DNA of 64,000 nt from Eucommia ulmoides (taxonomy: Eukaryota; Streptophyta; Magnoliopsida; Garryales; Eucommiaceae), in the NCBI GenBank assembly GCA_016647705.1, contig CM028335.1:34486212-34550211 (forward strand), written 5' to 3'. Position 1 is the first letter of the stretch. The number at the start of each line of letters is the position of its first letter. A program made the position numbers and the translations under genes. The notes beneath the pieces are model-generated. The model worked only from the letters and a program-made list of their open reading frames with translations, made no database searches and had not been told where the DNA came from. This document shows positions 11,916 to 23,416 of this stretch, in pieces.

Positions 11916-12953
11916 TTAATTATTTGAGAACTTGGGTTGCCTCCCAAGAAGCGCTTGGTTTAACGTCCTCGGCTTGACAACGGAGAAGGGCTCATCAAAG
12001 AGTGATTTTCGCTCATAGTATGTGTTATACAACACAATAAATGGGTCTTGGTTTAGAACACTCTCAAGCTTGGAAAGATGTGGAAATGTTTGGCACGTAA
12101 TCTGACCTTGGCTCAGCTCTGACACATATGCTTGGTGGGTATGAATAAACATTGCTAAAGGTGGTAGAGCACAAGTGAGCCACATTAGATCCTCATAGAT
12201 GTAGTCTTCCTTTATCGGTGGTGGCATCACAAAATGCATCTCTAAAGGTGAAGACTCAAAAGTGTCGTCTGGTGATTTTTCATCGTCGATCAATTCTTGG
12301 GTCTCCTCCTCATTAGAATTATCGTCATTGAACTAACCCAAGTTCCTCCCACTTATATTCAATTCCTCATGGTGGCTTTTACATATGGATGTGGCTTATG
12401 TGTTTCGCAATGCTACCGTTCCTGACTTGGCCACAATGTAGCTAGCAAGTTGACTGATTTGCGTCTCGAGGGACTTTACGGACACTTCGATATCATTGTA
12501 GGTCATCTCAATATTGTCAAGATGGGCTTTATGCTTATTGAGACGATTATAAGTTTCCCTCATGATACTTTGAGTTTTCCTCATTAATGCATTGAACTTG
12601 TCTTTCGGGGTAGGAGAAGACTCCATAAGTTAGTGTGGGGTATTAATTCATGGCGCCAAAATGTTGGAACTATCCCCCAAGCTTTGGTGACTTGTTGAAT
12701 CATTCCAACTCCAATAGTTAAAATCGGCCATGTCTTCCAACAACAAATTGGTTTCATCCGCGGTTAGTTGGTAAAACGAGGTGGTACTATTTCCTCCATC
12801 CAGCCAAGTTCTAGTTGCGGCTTGTAACCCATCGAAGAAGTTTAGTAGTTGACACTCCTTCGAGAAATTGTAATTGGGGAACCAAATAAGCAACTCCTTG
12901 TATCGTTCCCAAGAAAAATAGAATGGCTTGGAATTTTGTTGAGAAAACCTCAA
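11916..12953 (-). pseudogene. Athila-like gag relic, copy 1
   Basis: Minus-strand frames carry SFYQLTADETNLLLEDMADF preceded by WERYKELLIWFPNY and LLNFFDGLQAATRTWLDGG, the pattern of the N-terminal gag of Athila/Calypso-type Gypsy elements. A helical, coiled-coil-like stretch follows (LNKHKAHLDNIEMTYNDIE). Gag would form the particle shell. The copy is broken in several places. It aligns block by block with the copy at 16549-17432, which has a longer uninterrupted frame. Confidence 0.8.
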
Positions 12954-13092
12954 GACGACTTGTTAATGAAACATCATAAAGTACCTCACAATATAAACTA
13001 AACTCAAAAAATAAAAATTAGAAATAAAAATAAATGCCTAAATTAAAATGAAGTTACTTATTCACAATATTAACAACAATCTAAAACGCCAA

Positions 13093-13110
13093 TCCCTGCC
13101 AACGGCGCCA
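13093..13110 (-). other. Primer binding site, tRNA-Asp type
   Basis: Reads TGGCGCCGTTGGCAGGGA on the minus strand, close to the TGGCGCCGTTGCCGGGGA site that Athila elements pair with tRNA-Asp. It lies six bases inside the end of LTR-b. Confidence 0.8.
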
Positions 13111-14297
13111 AAAACTTGGCAGTGATTTATTTTGCTATACCGCAAGTGTACCGGTCAAGTTTTAATAGTATAGGGAGAGTATCGTATGGTATCCATATGG
13201 ATTGGTTTAAATTGTCGTTAAGTACCGCAATTATTGTAACCCAATTTCATCTAGGCAACCCAATTTAATGTTTATAAAAATAAAATAAAACTAACATAAA
13301 TTCCAAAGCAAAAGAAAATATGGACTTCTCATGCACAAATATTCTAGGGGCTTGATTTCATCTCGTTATTCCCATGTCATTCTATTAAGCGATTATTAGC
13401 CAATTCTATTATTTCAATAATCAAGGTCACTCGTGCGCCGTTAGTACCTCTCCCGAGTGTTAAGTGAGAGAATATGCTAACACTTCAATATTGATATCCC
13501 TATCTACTATTGCAGTGAGAACATTCGTTATGCCCTGATAGATTACCCAAACTTTAATAATTTCCCGATCTATTAAAACTTACATTGTGCTAAACCTAAG
13601 TCCGAACCCAAAATTCCCCCGAGTATTAAATCCCAAGTTCTCAAATCAACCAAGAATTCATATGAGAGCGTAAATTGGAAGTATTAATAAGGAAAATAAA
13701 ATTGAATAAAAATTCTAGTTGATAAATCTAGAACTTGATCAAGATCCGAAATTTCCAACTCGAATACCTAGGTGTTGATCTCCTCCCGGAATCACAACAA
13801 ACTAAATTATGCACTCTCAATTCCGGTTACAAACTTAATCTCTCTCCAGCATAAAATTCATAGCCTAAAATCATCTAATTCATCAGCCACATGAATCAAA
13901 CACATTAAACATAGAGAGACATAAAATGGAATTAAAACTAACAATTAACAAAATACTCAAAACATGGTTCAATGAGACTACATCAAGCCCAAGATATGAA
14001 TTTTAACTCAACATCGTGGAATCCATTACTAATATTTTCAAGAATTCATAAACAGAAACATATTCAACACAATATCCACAAAAAACAAAAATCAATAAAA
14101 AGATTAGGGCGAGAGAAGTGAAAAAAAACTCTTTGTGGAGAAGAGCTTCAAGCCTTTAAATCTTCAACAATTTTCAACTCCAAACTCTCTCTATAGGAAT
14201 TTGAGGCCTCCAATGGTGTTTTTGTCTCCAAAATCAAGCCTCCAATATTGTGTTCCTCCCCAAATCTCGCCATACACATGTTTGAGGCTTAAGGTAG

Positions 14298-14307
14298 TAT
14301 TTATAGG
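14298..14307 (-). promoter_or_regulatory. LTR TATA box
   Basis: CCTATAAATA on the minus strand. The same site is CCTATAAAAA in LTR-a (10005-9996) and a decayed form in LTR-c (near 18780). Confidence 0.55.
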
Positions 14308-14334
14308 GCTTTAACTAGGGTTTTTCGGGTTGAA

Positions 14335-14475
14335 GATTCTGCAAATGGCGCTACAGCGGGGTTGGGTGTGTACAGATAAGAAAAATCCAGCTGCAGCATG
14401 CTTTGGGCGGTAGCTAGCTTGAATGCGCGCTGCAATAGAGAAAAATCACGCTTCAGCGTGCTTTGGCAACGCCGA
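14335..14475 (-). repeat. GCTGCAGC-type cluster in LTR-b
   Basis: Contains GGCGCTACAGCGGGG, AGCTGCAGCATGC, GCGCGCTGCAATAG and CTTCAGCGTGC, ending about 30 bp upstream of the TATA box in element orientation. Lower symmetry than in the forward copy. Confidence 0.7.
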
Positions 14476-16548
14476 CACCTTTTCATAGTTTAGCCATAAA
14501 TTTTGCGTCCGAACTCTAATTTAGGTGATTTAAAAAGGAAATGGAAAGATAAGAAATAAGTCCACAACTTCCATGTTTTGAGTTTATCCAAAATAAGATT
14601 GAATCATAGTCAAAATCAGTCTTAACGTTGTTGCACGTGTACTACTGACGAACTGTTACAACCCAATTTACCTCATTTTACCACATTTTCTCATTTTTAC
14701 CCAATTATTTGTAATTCCTACAAAACAACATATAAATATTTCAAACTAACAAAAATGGTTGAAAACTCACAAATATTTGGATCTAAAAGTACTTGATTTG
14801 TTGGTAAATAAACCACTCATCAAATACCCCCAAACTCAAACATTTGCTTGTCCTCAAGTAAAAGAAAAGAAAATAAAAGAAAATACAAATCAAGTACTAC
14901 AGCTCTAACGATAAAAGTGTGAGTGTAGTATCAGATCAACAACTGTTCAAGAATCTCCGAAGGCACAAAATGCTCCAAGCCCAAAGGAAATGCAACCATT
15001 GAGACTTTCTAGACTTCCTAGATTTAGCATCGATATCATTCAATCAAGACTTTCGATGTGTAAGTGTGTGTACAATCACTCTCACCCAACCAAATGAGTC
15101 TTGAATAAATTTATGTGCAAAGGAGACAATGAATGATCTCTAGATAGTGAATTTAAGAACAACCATAAGCACATTTTTCGTGTCACTCTCCACCAATTAT
15201 GCATAGTTCGTATGTCATTGGAGATTAAAAAGATTTTGTGGGTCGTAATGTATGGGTAGGGTAAAAAGTAGGTGAATTTGTCATTTTTAGGCTCAAATCA
15301 CCCTAGGCATGTATCACGACTCATGGATCTTGCAATATTTCCAAGAAAACAAATTCACCGACTTACCCTTTTGTCATATGTCATCTTTCAATCAATCCCA
15401 CAATGTATTATTCACAAAACAAACAAAAACAACAACTATTTTTTTTTCTTTTCAAAATAGGTAAGAACCATACTCTGAAACTCAAAATAAACATTGTCCT
15501 TAATGTTACAGGAAAATGCAAGGTGGTAGGCGGAGATACTCACCACTATATTAGAAGGACATTTTCTTTTTCCGCCATAACCCAAACCACCAATGATTTT
15601 ACACACACACCCCATTCTAGTCCTTACACTCAATGATCTATACAACAATGCTAATTAGTGATGGATTTGGGAAGTGGAAATCCATTTAGTGGTTGGATGC
15701 ACAAATGAGGGTAATGAAAGATTTAGGTAGTAAGGCTCAACGAGGGTAACGAGAGGTAAACAATTTTTAGGGGTTAGCTTCAAAGGCCCAAATAATCCAA
15801 AGAAATGCCTAAATCATCTCTCCAACAACACATAACCTAGTATTTCGCCTCAAGTTTCACTCAAATGGGTTCTACTGTTCACGAGATATCAAAGCCCACT
15901 TAAAGAATATAAATGCTCTCTATGTACTCAAAAGGCCAAGTGATCATGATTCATGGTGCTCAATGTAAAGTGTCAAGAGTGAACTTCAATCAATACAAGT
16001 CAAGCACACAGAAATCTCAATGCACTACATTTCAAAAGACCTAAGAGAACATCAAGTGTCTATACTCATCATCAATATCAAATTATTTTATGTCAACAAA
16101 ACTAACAATTTATTCAAACACACTTAAAAGGAAAAACAAACTGAAAACATAGCCAAAAGAACACAAGTTATATGAAGAAAGGTCACACACACAAGCATTT
16201 CCTAAACCCAACAAACATAAACCAACATGTGTCTCACCCCCAAAGTCAAAGTCAAACATGTCTTCAAATTAAGCATAAGGGAATAAGAACATGTACCTAG
16301 GAGGCAAGATAATCTCACCTCTTAGTGTGGTCGACGGTGATGCTATGGGTATGGTGACCGGTATGGGGTTTTCTTCCAAAACTTGCATCCTTAGGCTCAA
16401 TTATTTAAAAACTTGGATTGCCTCCCAAGAAGTACTTGGTTCAATGTCCTCGGCTTGACAACGGAGCAGGGCTCATCAAAGATCAGCTTCCAGCCATAAT
16501 ATGTGTCATACATCACAATAAATGGGTCAGGTTTAGAATGCCCTCAAG

Positions 16549-17432
16549 CTAGGTGAGATGTGGAAATATTTGGCTCGTACACTCAACTTGACTAGGCTCC
16601 ATTACATGTTCTTGGTGGGTGTGAATGAACAGTTCTGAAGGTGGTGGAGGATAAGTGAGCCACATCAGATTCTCATAGATATAGTCATCGTTGATCGGTG
16701 GTGGCATCACAACATGGATTTCTAAAGATAAAGACTCACAAGTGTTATCTTGTGATTCTTCAAAGTCAATCAATTCTTAGGTCTCATTCTCATTAGAATC
16801 AGTGTCATTGAACAAACCCAGGTTTCTCTCACTTGTATTCGGTTTCTTATGGTGGCTTTCACATATGGATGTGGCATGTGTGTTTCTTAGTGCCACCGTT
16901 CTGACTTGGCCTCAATGTGGCTAGCAAGTTGACTGATTTGCGTCTCGAGGGACTTTACAGTCGTGTCGATATCAGTGCAGGTTGTTTCAATATTGTCAAG
17001 ACGGGTCTTATACTTATTGAGACGATCATGAGTTTTTCTCATTATACTCTTTGTTTTCCTCATGAATGTAGTAAACATTTCTTCTAAGGTGGGAGAAGAC
17101 TCCATAAGTTGGTGTGGGGTGTCAATCCATGGCGCCAAAATGTTGGAACTATCTCCCAAGCTTTGGTGACTTGTTAAATAATTCCAACTCCGATAGTCAA
17201 AATCGGCCATGTCTTCCAACAACAAATAAGCTTTGTCCGCAGTTAGTTGGTAGAAAGAGGTGGTACCACTTCCTTCATCCACTAAAGTTCTTGTTGTGTC
17301 TTGTAACTCGTCGAGGAAGTTTAGTGGTCGACACTTCTTCAGGAAACCATGATTGGGGATCCGAATAAGCAACTCCTTGTATCGTTCCCAAGCATAATAG
17401 AATGACTCAAAATCTTGTTGAGAAAACCTCAA
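16549..17432 (-). pseudogene. Athila-like gag relic, copy 2
   Basis: The minus-strand frame 17432-16887 (181 residues) holds WERYKELLIRIPNHGF, LNFLDELQDTTRTLVDEG, LTADKAYLLLEDMADF and a C-terminal helical stretch (RLNKYKTRLDNIETTC, SLETQISQLASHIEAK). A further gag-related piece lies at 16773-16549. The family gag is usually longer, so this is a relic of the N-terminal part, broken downstream. Confidence 0.82.
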
Positions 17433-17571
17433 GAGGACTTATTGATGAAACATCTTCAAGTACCTCACAATATAAACAAAACTCAAAAAACAAAAATTAG
17501 AAATAAAAATAAATACCTAAATTAAAATCAAGTTACTTATTCACAATATTAACAACAATCTAAAACGCCAA

Positions 17572-17589
17572 TCCCAGACAAATGCGCCA
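17572..17589 (-). other. Decayed primer binding site, tRNA-Asp type
   Basis: Reads TGGCGCATTTGTCTGGGA on the minus strand, a worn form of the Athila site, six bases inside the end of LTR-c. Confidence 0.65.
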
Positions 17590-17595
17590 AAAACT

Positions 17596-19352
17596 TGGTA
17601 GCGATTTATTTTGCTACACCGCAAGTATACGGGTCAAGTTTTTATAGTATAGGGATAGTAGAGCATCGTATCCACAAGGATTTTTTTAAATTATCGCTAA
17701 GTTCCGCAATTATCGTAACCCAAATTTATTTAGGGAACCAAATTTAAGGTTTATAAAAAAATAAAACTAATATCAATTCAAAAGCAAAATAAAATATGGA
17801 CTTTCTATGCACAAATGTTCTAGGGTCTTGATTTCATTTCGTTATTCCCATGTCGTCTAATTAAGCAATTATTAGCCAATTCCATTCATTCAATAATCAA
17901 GGTCACTCTTGTTCACCTACTTCCTCTCCTGAGTGTCATGTGAGAGAATTTGCAAACACTTTAATACTTATATTCCTATATTGTATTTAGGTGAGAACAT
18001 TCATTATGCCCCGACCTTATAGATTACCCAAGCTTTAATAATCTCCCGATCTATTAAAACTTAAGTTGTGCTAAACCTAAGTCTGAACCCAAAATTCCCC
18101 CGAGTGTTAAATCCCAAGTTCTCAAATCAACCAAGATATCATATGAGGGCATAAATTGGAAGTATTAATAAGGAAAACAAAATTGAATAGAAATTCTAGT
18201 TGATAAATCTAGAACTTGATCAAGATCCTAAATTCTCAACCTGAATACCTAGGTGTTGATCTTCTCCCAGACTCACAACAACCTAATTATGCACTCTTAA
18301 TTGCGGTTACATACTCAGTCTCTCTCAAGCATAATATTCATAACCTAAAATCATCTAATTCATGAGACACATGAATCAAACACATTAAACACAGAGAGAC
18401 ATAAAATTGAATTAAAACTAACAATTAACAAAATATTTAAAATATAGTTCAACGAGACTACATTAAGCCCTAGATATGGATTATAACTCAATATAGAGGA
18501 ATTTATGACTAATCTTTTTAAGAAACCCATAGATGCAAACGTGGTCAACACAATATCCACAAATACAAAAATCAATAAAAACATTAGGGTGAGAAAAGAG
18601 AAGAAAAACTCTTTGTGGATATGAGCTTCAAGCCTTCAAATCTTCAACAATCTTCAACTCCAAGCTATATCTCTAGGAGTTTGAGGCCTCTAATGGTGTT
18701 TTTGTCTCCAAAATTAAGCCTACAATGTTGTCTTCCTCCCCAAATCTCACCACACCCATATTTGAGGCTTAAAGTAGTATTTGTAAGGCTTCAAATAGGG
18801 TTTTTTCGGGTTAAAGACGCTGCAAACGGCGCTGCAGTGGGGTTGGGTGCATTACAGTGCGCTTTTGGGCCATGTAGCACTGACAATAGGGCATTGTAGC
18901 TGAGAAAAATCCCACTGCAACACGCTTTGGGCTGTAGTTGGCTTGAATGCACACTGTAGTGGAGAAAAATCGCACTGTTGCGCGCTTTGGGTAGCACCAA
19001 CACCTTTTCGTATTTTAGCCATAACCTTCGTGTGTGAACTTCGATTGAGATGATTCAATAAAAATAAAATAAAATTGGGAAGTTAAGAAATAGATCTACA
19101 ACTTCCATATTTTGAGTTTATCCAAAATCAAATTTCAATGTTGTCAAATTTGAGCTTGAAGTTGCTGCTCCTGTATTACTGACAAACCATTACAATCCAA
19201 TTCACCTACTTTTACGACATTTTTACCTTTTCACCCAATTGTTTATAATTAATACAAAACAACACAAAAATATATCAAACAAAAATACTTGAAAACTCAC
19301 AAATATTTGAATGTAAAAGTACTTGATTTGTTGGTAAATAAACTACTCAACA
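17596..19352 (-). repeat. LTR-c (5' LTR of array)
   Basis: A 1757-bp LTR, plus-strand text starting TGGTAGCGATTTATTTTGC and ending CTACTCAACA. It carries the GCTGCAGC-type cluster at about 18815-18990 (GACGCTGCAAACGG, GGCGCTGCAGTGGG and decayed copies). Confidence 0.8.
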
Positions 19353-20402
19353 ATAATTTAGGTTCTTGTGAGTCCAAGAGGAGATCAACACCTAGGTAAT
19401 CAGGTTGGGAATTTAGGATCTTGTGAGATCGGGAGGTGATCAAGTTTTAGATTTATCAACTAGGATTTCTATTCAATTGTGAATGCTTCCAAGGTATGCT
19501 TCCATATGATATCTTGGTTGATTCAAGAACTTGGGATTTGACACTTGGGAGAGGTGATTTCGGGTTTGGACTTAGGTTAAGCACAATGTAAGTTTTAATA
19601 GATCGGGAGATATTTAAAGCTTAGGTAATCCTTAAGGTCGGGGTATAACAAATGTTATCACTTAAATACTAGATAGGGATATCAGTATTGAAGTGTTTGT
19701 ATATTCTCTCACTTGATACTCAGGAGAGGTAGTGAGGAAACACGAGTGATCTTGATTGTTGAATGAATGAAATTAGCTAATAATTTCTTAATAGAATAAC
19801 ATGAGAATTACGAGATAAAATCAAGCCCCTAAAATAATAGTGCATAGGAAATTCATATTTTATTTTACATTTGAATTTATATTTGTTTTATTTTTATTTT
19901 TATAAACACTAAATTTGGACGCCTAAATAAAGTTGGGTTACGATAATCTCGGTAGTTGGCAATGATTTAAATCAATCCCGGTGGATACAATTCTTTACTC
20001 ACCTTTTACTATTAAAACTTGACCTGTATACTTGCGATGTAGCAAAAATACGCTACCAAATATAGACGTTATAAATCTATTTTATATATGGGGTTTATAT
20101 GTGCTATTTTTTTATAAATCTTTTGTAAATTGGTTATTTTAGGTTATGTTTAACATCGTTTTGTATAGACCTGCGAAATTCATTTAAAATCGATAAAGAA
20201 TACATATTAAATCAGACTTTTAAAGATAAAGTGAATATTTTTTTGAAATATTTTTGAGATAATTTTTTTACGAAATTCTTAATCAAGGCCTTCTTTGCAA
20301 AAACTCCGGGATTGATTCTATGTTGCTATTCTATGCATCTTTTTAAAGAAAATCCTCGTGAGAATACTCTATTTATTTTTGCTTACTCAAATTCGTTGTG
20401 AC

Positions 20403-21394
20403 ATTGAAAACCTTGAAGAAGAAAATACTTTTCTGAAAAATAATGTTATATATCTTCAACAAGGGATTACAAATTTTGAAAATCTTGAAAAATTAAATGA
20501 ATCTTCAAATGTTGAATTAAAAATTTCAAGGTGTGAAGTCGTTAGAGCATGTTTGAAAATCCACTGAGTTGAAAATGATGATTGAATCCTGAAGAATGAT
20601 CTTGAATTTATCAACAAGAAATATTTTGGCCTTCAAGTGAATATTGGCGTCATGGAACGCACGCTTGAGCAGACTCAAAAGGAACTTAAAGAGACTATTG
20701 AAAAATTCAAGAATTCAGAGAAACCTGAGTTTTTTTTAAAACAAATAGACTCTAACATAGTCTCACATCATCATTATCTGTTCCATGTACCTGCACGGGG
20801 ATCTAATTCTTTTAAGTTTTTTAAGAAGATCTCAAATATTTTTAGATGTTATTATTGTGAAAAATGTAGTCACTGTGTGAAATGTTGTTATCAACTACAT
20901 GGTCATCCAACCGGATCCAAAAGCAACTAGATACCAAGAAAAGAAACTTCTTATGTAGGTAAAAATGTGAATCATGCTGGCCAAAGTTGGATAAATGGAA
21001 GAAATATACAAGGGCTTATAGTGTAAAATTTTAGAAATCCACGAGTTCAATTTGTCAATACAAATAATGATCATAACAACATACATCATTAAGAAGTCTA
21101 AAATAAAGGTAAGGGGATTGTTATTGATCTTGAACCAAAAGTCTCTAGAGTGGAAAAAAGTGTTATGAAAATAAATCAACGACTTACCTTTAAGGATGAC
21201 AAGACAACAGAGATAGTTACTACAGAGGAGCACATGAATTGCATTAGTCACGGAAATAAGGTACAAACACCTATGGCTCCCAAGGACGAAAAATATATGT
21301 CTAATTTACTTAAGTATAAATTTATAACTTTGTTAGAGAGACAAAGCCATAAAATTATTCTACTAATTGAATGCTTCAATGTATTACGCTAATT
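20403..21394 (+). pseudogene. SIRE-like Copia gag relic (C-terminal part)
   Basis: Joined directly to the truncated S-type LTR at about 20402. It encodes a charged helical stretch (RCDIENLEEENTFLKNN, MERTLEQTQKELKETIEKF), then a cysteine-rich knuckle-like segment (CYYCEKCSHCVKCCYQLHGH) near 20846-20905. This order matches the coiled-coil then zinc-knuckle end of SIRE-type gag. It is broken, and no pol follows. A new S-type LTR starts at 21395. Confidence 0.75.
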
Positions 21395-21779
21395 GTTATC
21401 CCTAGATGTTTTGATGGACAATTGAACGTTGATGTTTTTGTTGAGCTAATGATTTTCATTCAGTGATTTCAAAATTAAGTTCCAATTGAGAAAATGAAAA
21501 AAGTGATGGATTTCAAGATAGTATTTGATGAAATACTCAAGACGGTTGTAATGACGACATTGAAAACTTTTGAAGAAAAAAGTATTTATTTTTAGATCAA
21601 ACAAATCATCTCTATATATACTCTTAATGGAACCCTAGTTAGGTGCACTAACGATACTAATGAACATTAATTGAATTATGTGTGCTATAATCTGAAGTGA
21701 TAAATTCAAGAGATTATATGATTTTTCAAAAAGTTTCGATTCAAGAAGATGTTTTAAAATATGAAAAAGAGGAAAAGTT

Positions 21780-22075
21780 CAAGGCTAAGTGGTTGACTGG
21801 CTAAGTAGGCGGTTGACTGATAGAAGTAGTGCATGGATAAAGTAGTTTCTAGTCCAATCGGTTGATCAACGGAAAGTATCAATTGACTGATGTGATTAGT
21901 AGCTTTGAATGATGAGCTTTAGGTCGGAATGGTTGACCACCATAATTGTTGGTCGATTGATCAAGGGTGCAAACAGTAAAAAATACTACTGTTTTGAAGG
22001 ATTCGATTGATTGACAGGGTCTCGGTCGACCTCACCAGGATTCCGTCAGAGTTGATTGATTCATTTTTAATATCT
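21780..22075 (+). repeat. GGTCGACC-type motif cluster (mostly decayed)
   Basis: Contains AGTGGTTGACTGGC, GGCGGTTGACTGATAG, CAATCGGTTGATCAACGG, AATGGTTGACCACC, TTGGTCGATTGATC and TCTCGGTCGACCTCACC. Nearly all departures from GGTCGACC are at the central CG. Confidence 0.75.
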
Positions 22076-22455
22076 TTTGAATAATAGTTGTTATAGGATA
22101 TCTTTAAAATTCTAATGATTAGACCTACAAATTTTGAACTGACTTGGGTTTGAATATTATTGTTTTGGCTGAATGGCGATGGATAGTATTTGGCGTCAAA
22201 GATATAGGAGAGATTTATGCGATTTTATTTGACCTTACGATTTAGTCCTTATACTTTTAGATTTTTGTAATAAAATTCTTTCAATACTTTCATTGACTTA
22301 GATCAAATTATTTTTGGGACAAATTGAGAGTTTTAAAAGTTATTTTGTTGTTCAAATATAGTCTTTATAAATATATATCATATGTGGGGTCCATATGTGC
22401 TATTTTTTTTATATATCTTTTGAAAAACTTTCCGTTATAGGCATAGATTGAATTC

Positions 22456-22466
22456 TATTTATATAG
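22456..22466 (+). promoter_or_regulatory. S-type LTR TATA-like box
   Basis: TATTTATATAG followed by ACCTGTG. The equivalent place in the first LTR is CATAAATAAACCTGCG (1680), and in the 3' LTR a worn TATTCATCTAGACTTGCG (39570). The shared downstream block supports a promoter at this position. Confidence 0.45.
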
Positions 22467-23416
22467 ACCTGTGTTTTTCAAAAGATACAATTAAGAACAA
22501 AGAGTTTAAATCAACCTTTGCTTAAATGAGAGAGTTATTCGACTAAAATATTTTTGAGAGAGTGATTTTGAAAGTTTTCTTGATCAAACCGTGAAAAGGT
22601 TTTTGCTATGGTTTGTGAACCACATTTTGTCTTAATTGTTTCCAAAGGAACCTCGATGAGATCGCTCTTAAATTTGTTTTAAATGCTCAATAGCTATGAT
22701 TAAATTGGTATGTATATTTATCAGAACTCGCAATAGTATTTGTGTGAAAAATTCTTTTCTAGTTTGAAAATCTTGAATATTTTGTGAAACCGGTTTTTAG
22801 TGATAAAATCGTTTTCTCATTGTTTAAATTAAAATATCTTGTGGAACAATTTTATTTGAGAATTTGATACAAATATGATTGGTGCTTAAATTCATTAAAA
22901 TCATATTGTATTCTTACTAACTCTATCATGTAGTATTCGGTACATTAATTGAGTTTATATTAATTTGTGATGGTTGAAGCTGCTGTGGGAAGAATCTGTT
23001 TTTTTTTTTTTTTTGTATTGGTGAGTGTGAGTGGATTAGACACACTTGGGTCAGTGTCTAGTCAGGGTAGATAGGTTTGATTTTTAGCATTCTGCTTGTT
23101 ATAGAATTATATTAGTCTTTAGTCTAAAAAAAAGATAGGTTTTTTCCTTGGCCTATGAAAAGGAAAATTTTAAAGGTTTGATTCTTAGCCTATAAAAAGA
23201 ATTAGGTAAGTCTTCGGCATGTGAAAAATATTGTAAGGGTTTGTTCCTATCTCGGAAATGAATCAGGGATTAGTGCATTGCAAAAACCCTGTGGAGCTTG
23301 GGGGATTACACTTAGGTATGAGTAGCTTACCGAATTAGGATAAATCATTTTGTGTCTTTTCTTTATTTATGGTTGTTTGGTTGTGCATTTAGTTAAATAT
23401 ATTTCTGCTGTGATAC

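Larger units (their letters stand above)
10345..13116 (-). mobile_element. Internal region 1 of the Athila-like array
   Basis: Runs in element orientation from the primer binding site (13110-13093) through gag (12953-11916) and about 1.5 kb of untranslated sequence to the polypurine tract beside LTR-a. No protease, reverse transcriptase or integrase is recognisable. An upstream CACACCCCCAAACT block (about 11003-11016) and a poly-T run (10965-10985) are shared with internal region 2. Confidence 0.75.
13117..14822 (-). repeat. LTR-b (shared middle LTR of array)
   Basis: A 1706-bp LTR, plus-strand text starting TGGCAGTGATTTATTTTGC and ending CACTCATCA. It serves as 5' LTR of internal region 1 and 3' LTR of internal region 2. 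TATA box CCTATAAATA on the minus strand at 14307-14298. Confidence 0.8.
14823..17595 (-). mobile_element. Internal region 2 of the Athila-like array
   Basis: Same layout and nearly the same length as internal region 1: primer binding site (17589-17572), gag (17432-16549), non-coding remainder, and ATACCCCCAAACTC beside LTR-b. No pol domain is recognisable. Confidence 0.75.
8803..19352 (-). mobile_element. Tandem Athila-like array: LTR-gag-LTR-gag-LTR
   Basis: Three same-orientation LTRs (c 17596-19352, b 13117-14822, a 8803-10344) separate two internal regions of almost equal length (10345-13116, 2772 bp; 14823-17595, 2773 bp). Each internal region has a primer binding site next to its LTR, a gag relic and a CCCCCAAACTC-type polypurine tract at the far end. 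The whole array is flanked by GTAAT (8798-8802) and ATAAT (19353-19357), one mismatch, inside a forward LTR of the same subfamily. Both units carry gag only, with no pol, so they were non-autonomous. Both gag copies are broken. The shared middle LTR points to recombination between related copies. Confidence 0.8.
7649..20058 (+). mobile_element. Athila-like solo LTR (subfamily II), itself split
   Basis: Forward LTR present as 7649-8802 and 19353-20058. It starts TGATGAGTGG and ends CGCTACCA, and is flanked by AATAT on both sides. The two halves join within an ordinary LTR sequence: the text on each side (...GAGAGTGTGTAAT / ATAATTTAGGTTCTTG...) is contiguous in the reverse LTRs nearby. Combined length is about 1.86 kb, similar to LTR-c (1757 bp). 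No internal region of its own is present, so it is a solo LTR formed by LTR-LTR recombination before the reverse array entered it. Confidence 0.8.
6810..20402 (+). mobile_element. S-type Copia LTR split by Athila-like insertions
   Basis: The LTR occupies 6810-7648 and resumes at 20064. The 7648/20064 joint is marked by a 5-bp duplication AATAT (7644-7648 and 20059-20063). The resumed part (ATAAATCTATTTTATATATGG onward) matches the uninterrupted copy at 39480-39830 in order and content. Its 3' portion is missing: at about 20402 the LTR passes straight into Copia gag sequence. GGTCGACC motifs lie at about 7190-7380. The 12.4 kb between the two halves is later insertion. Confidence 0.75.

Noticed and set aside
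12648-12953. Separate small host genes in the array interior
   Set aside because: The frames line up with gag of the neighbouring copy and of the 24841 element, so they are pieces of retroelement gag.
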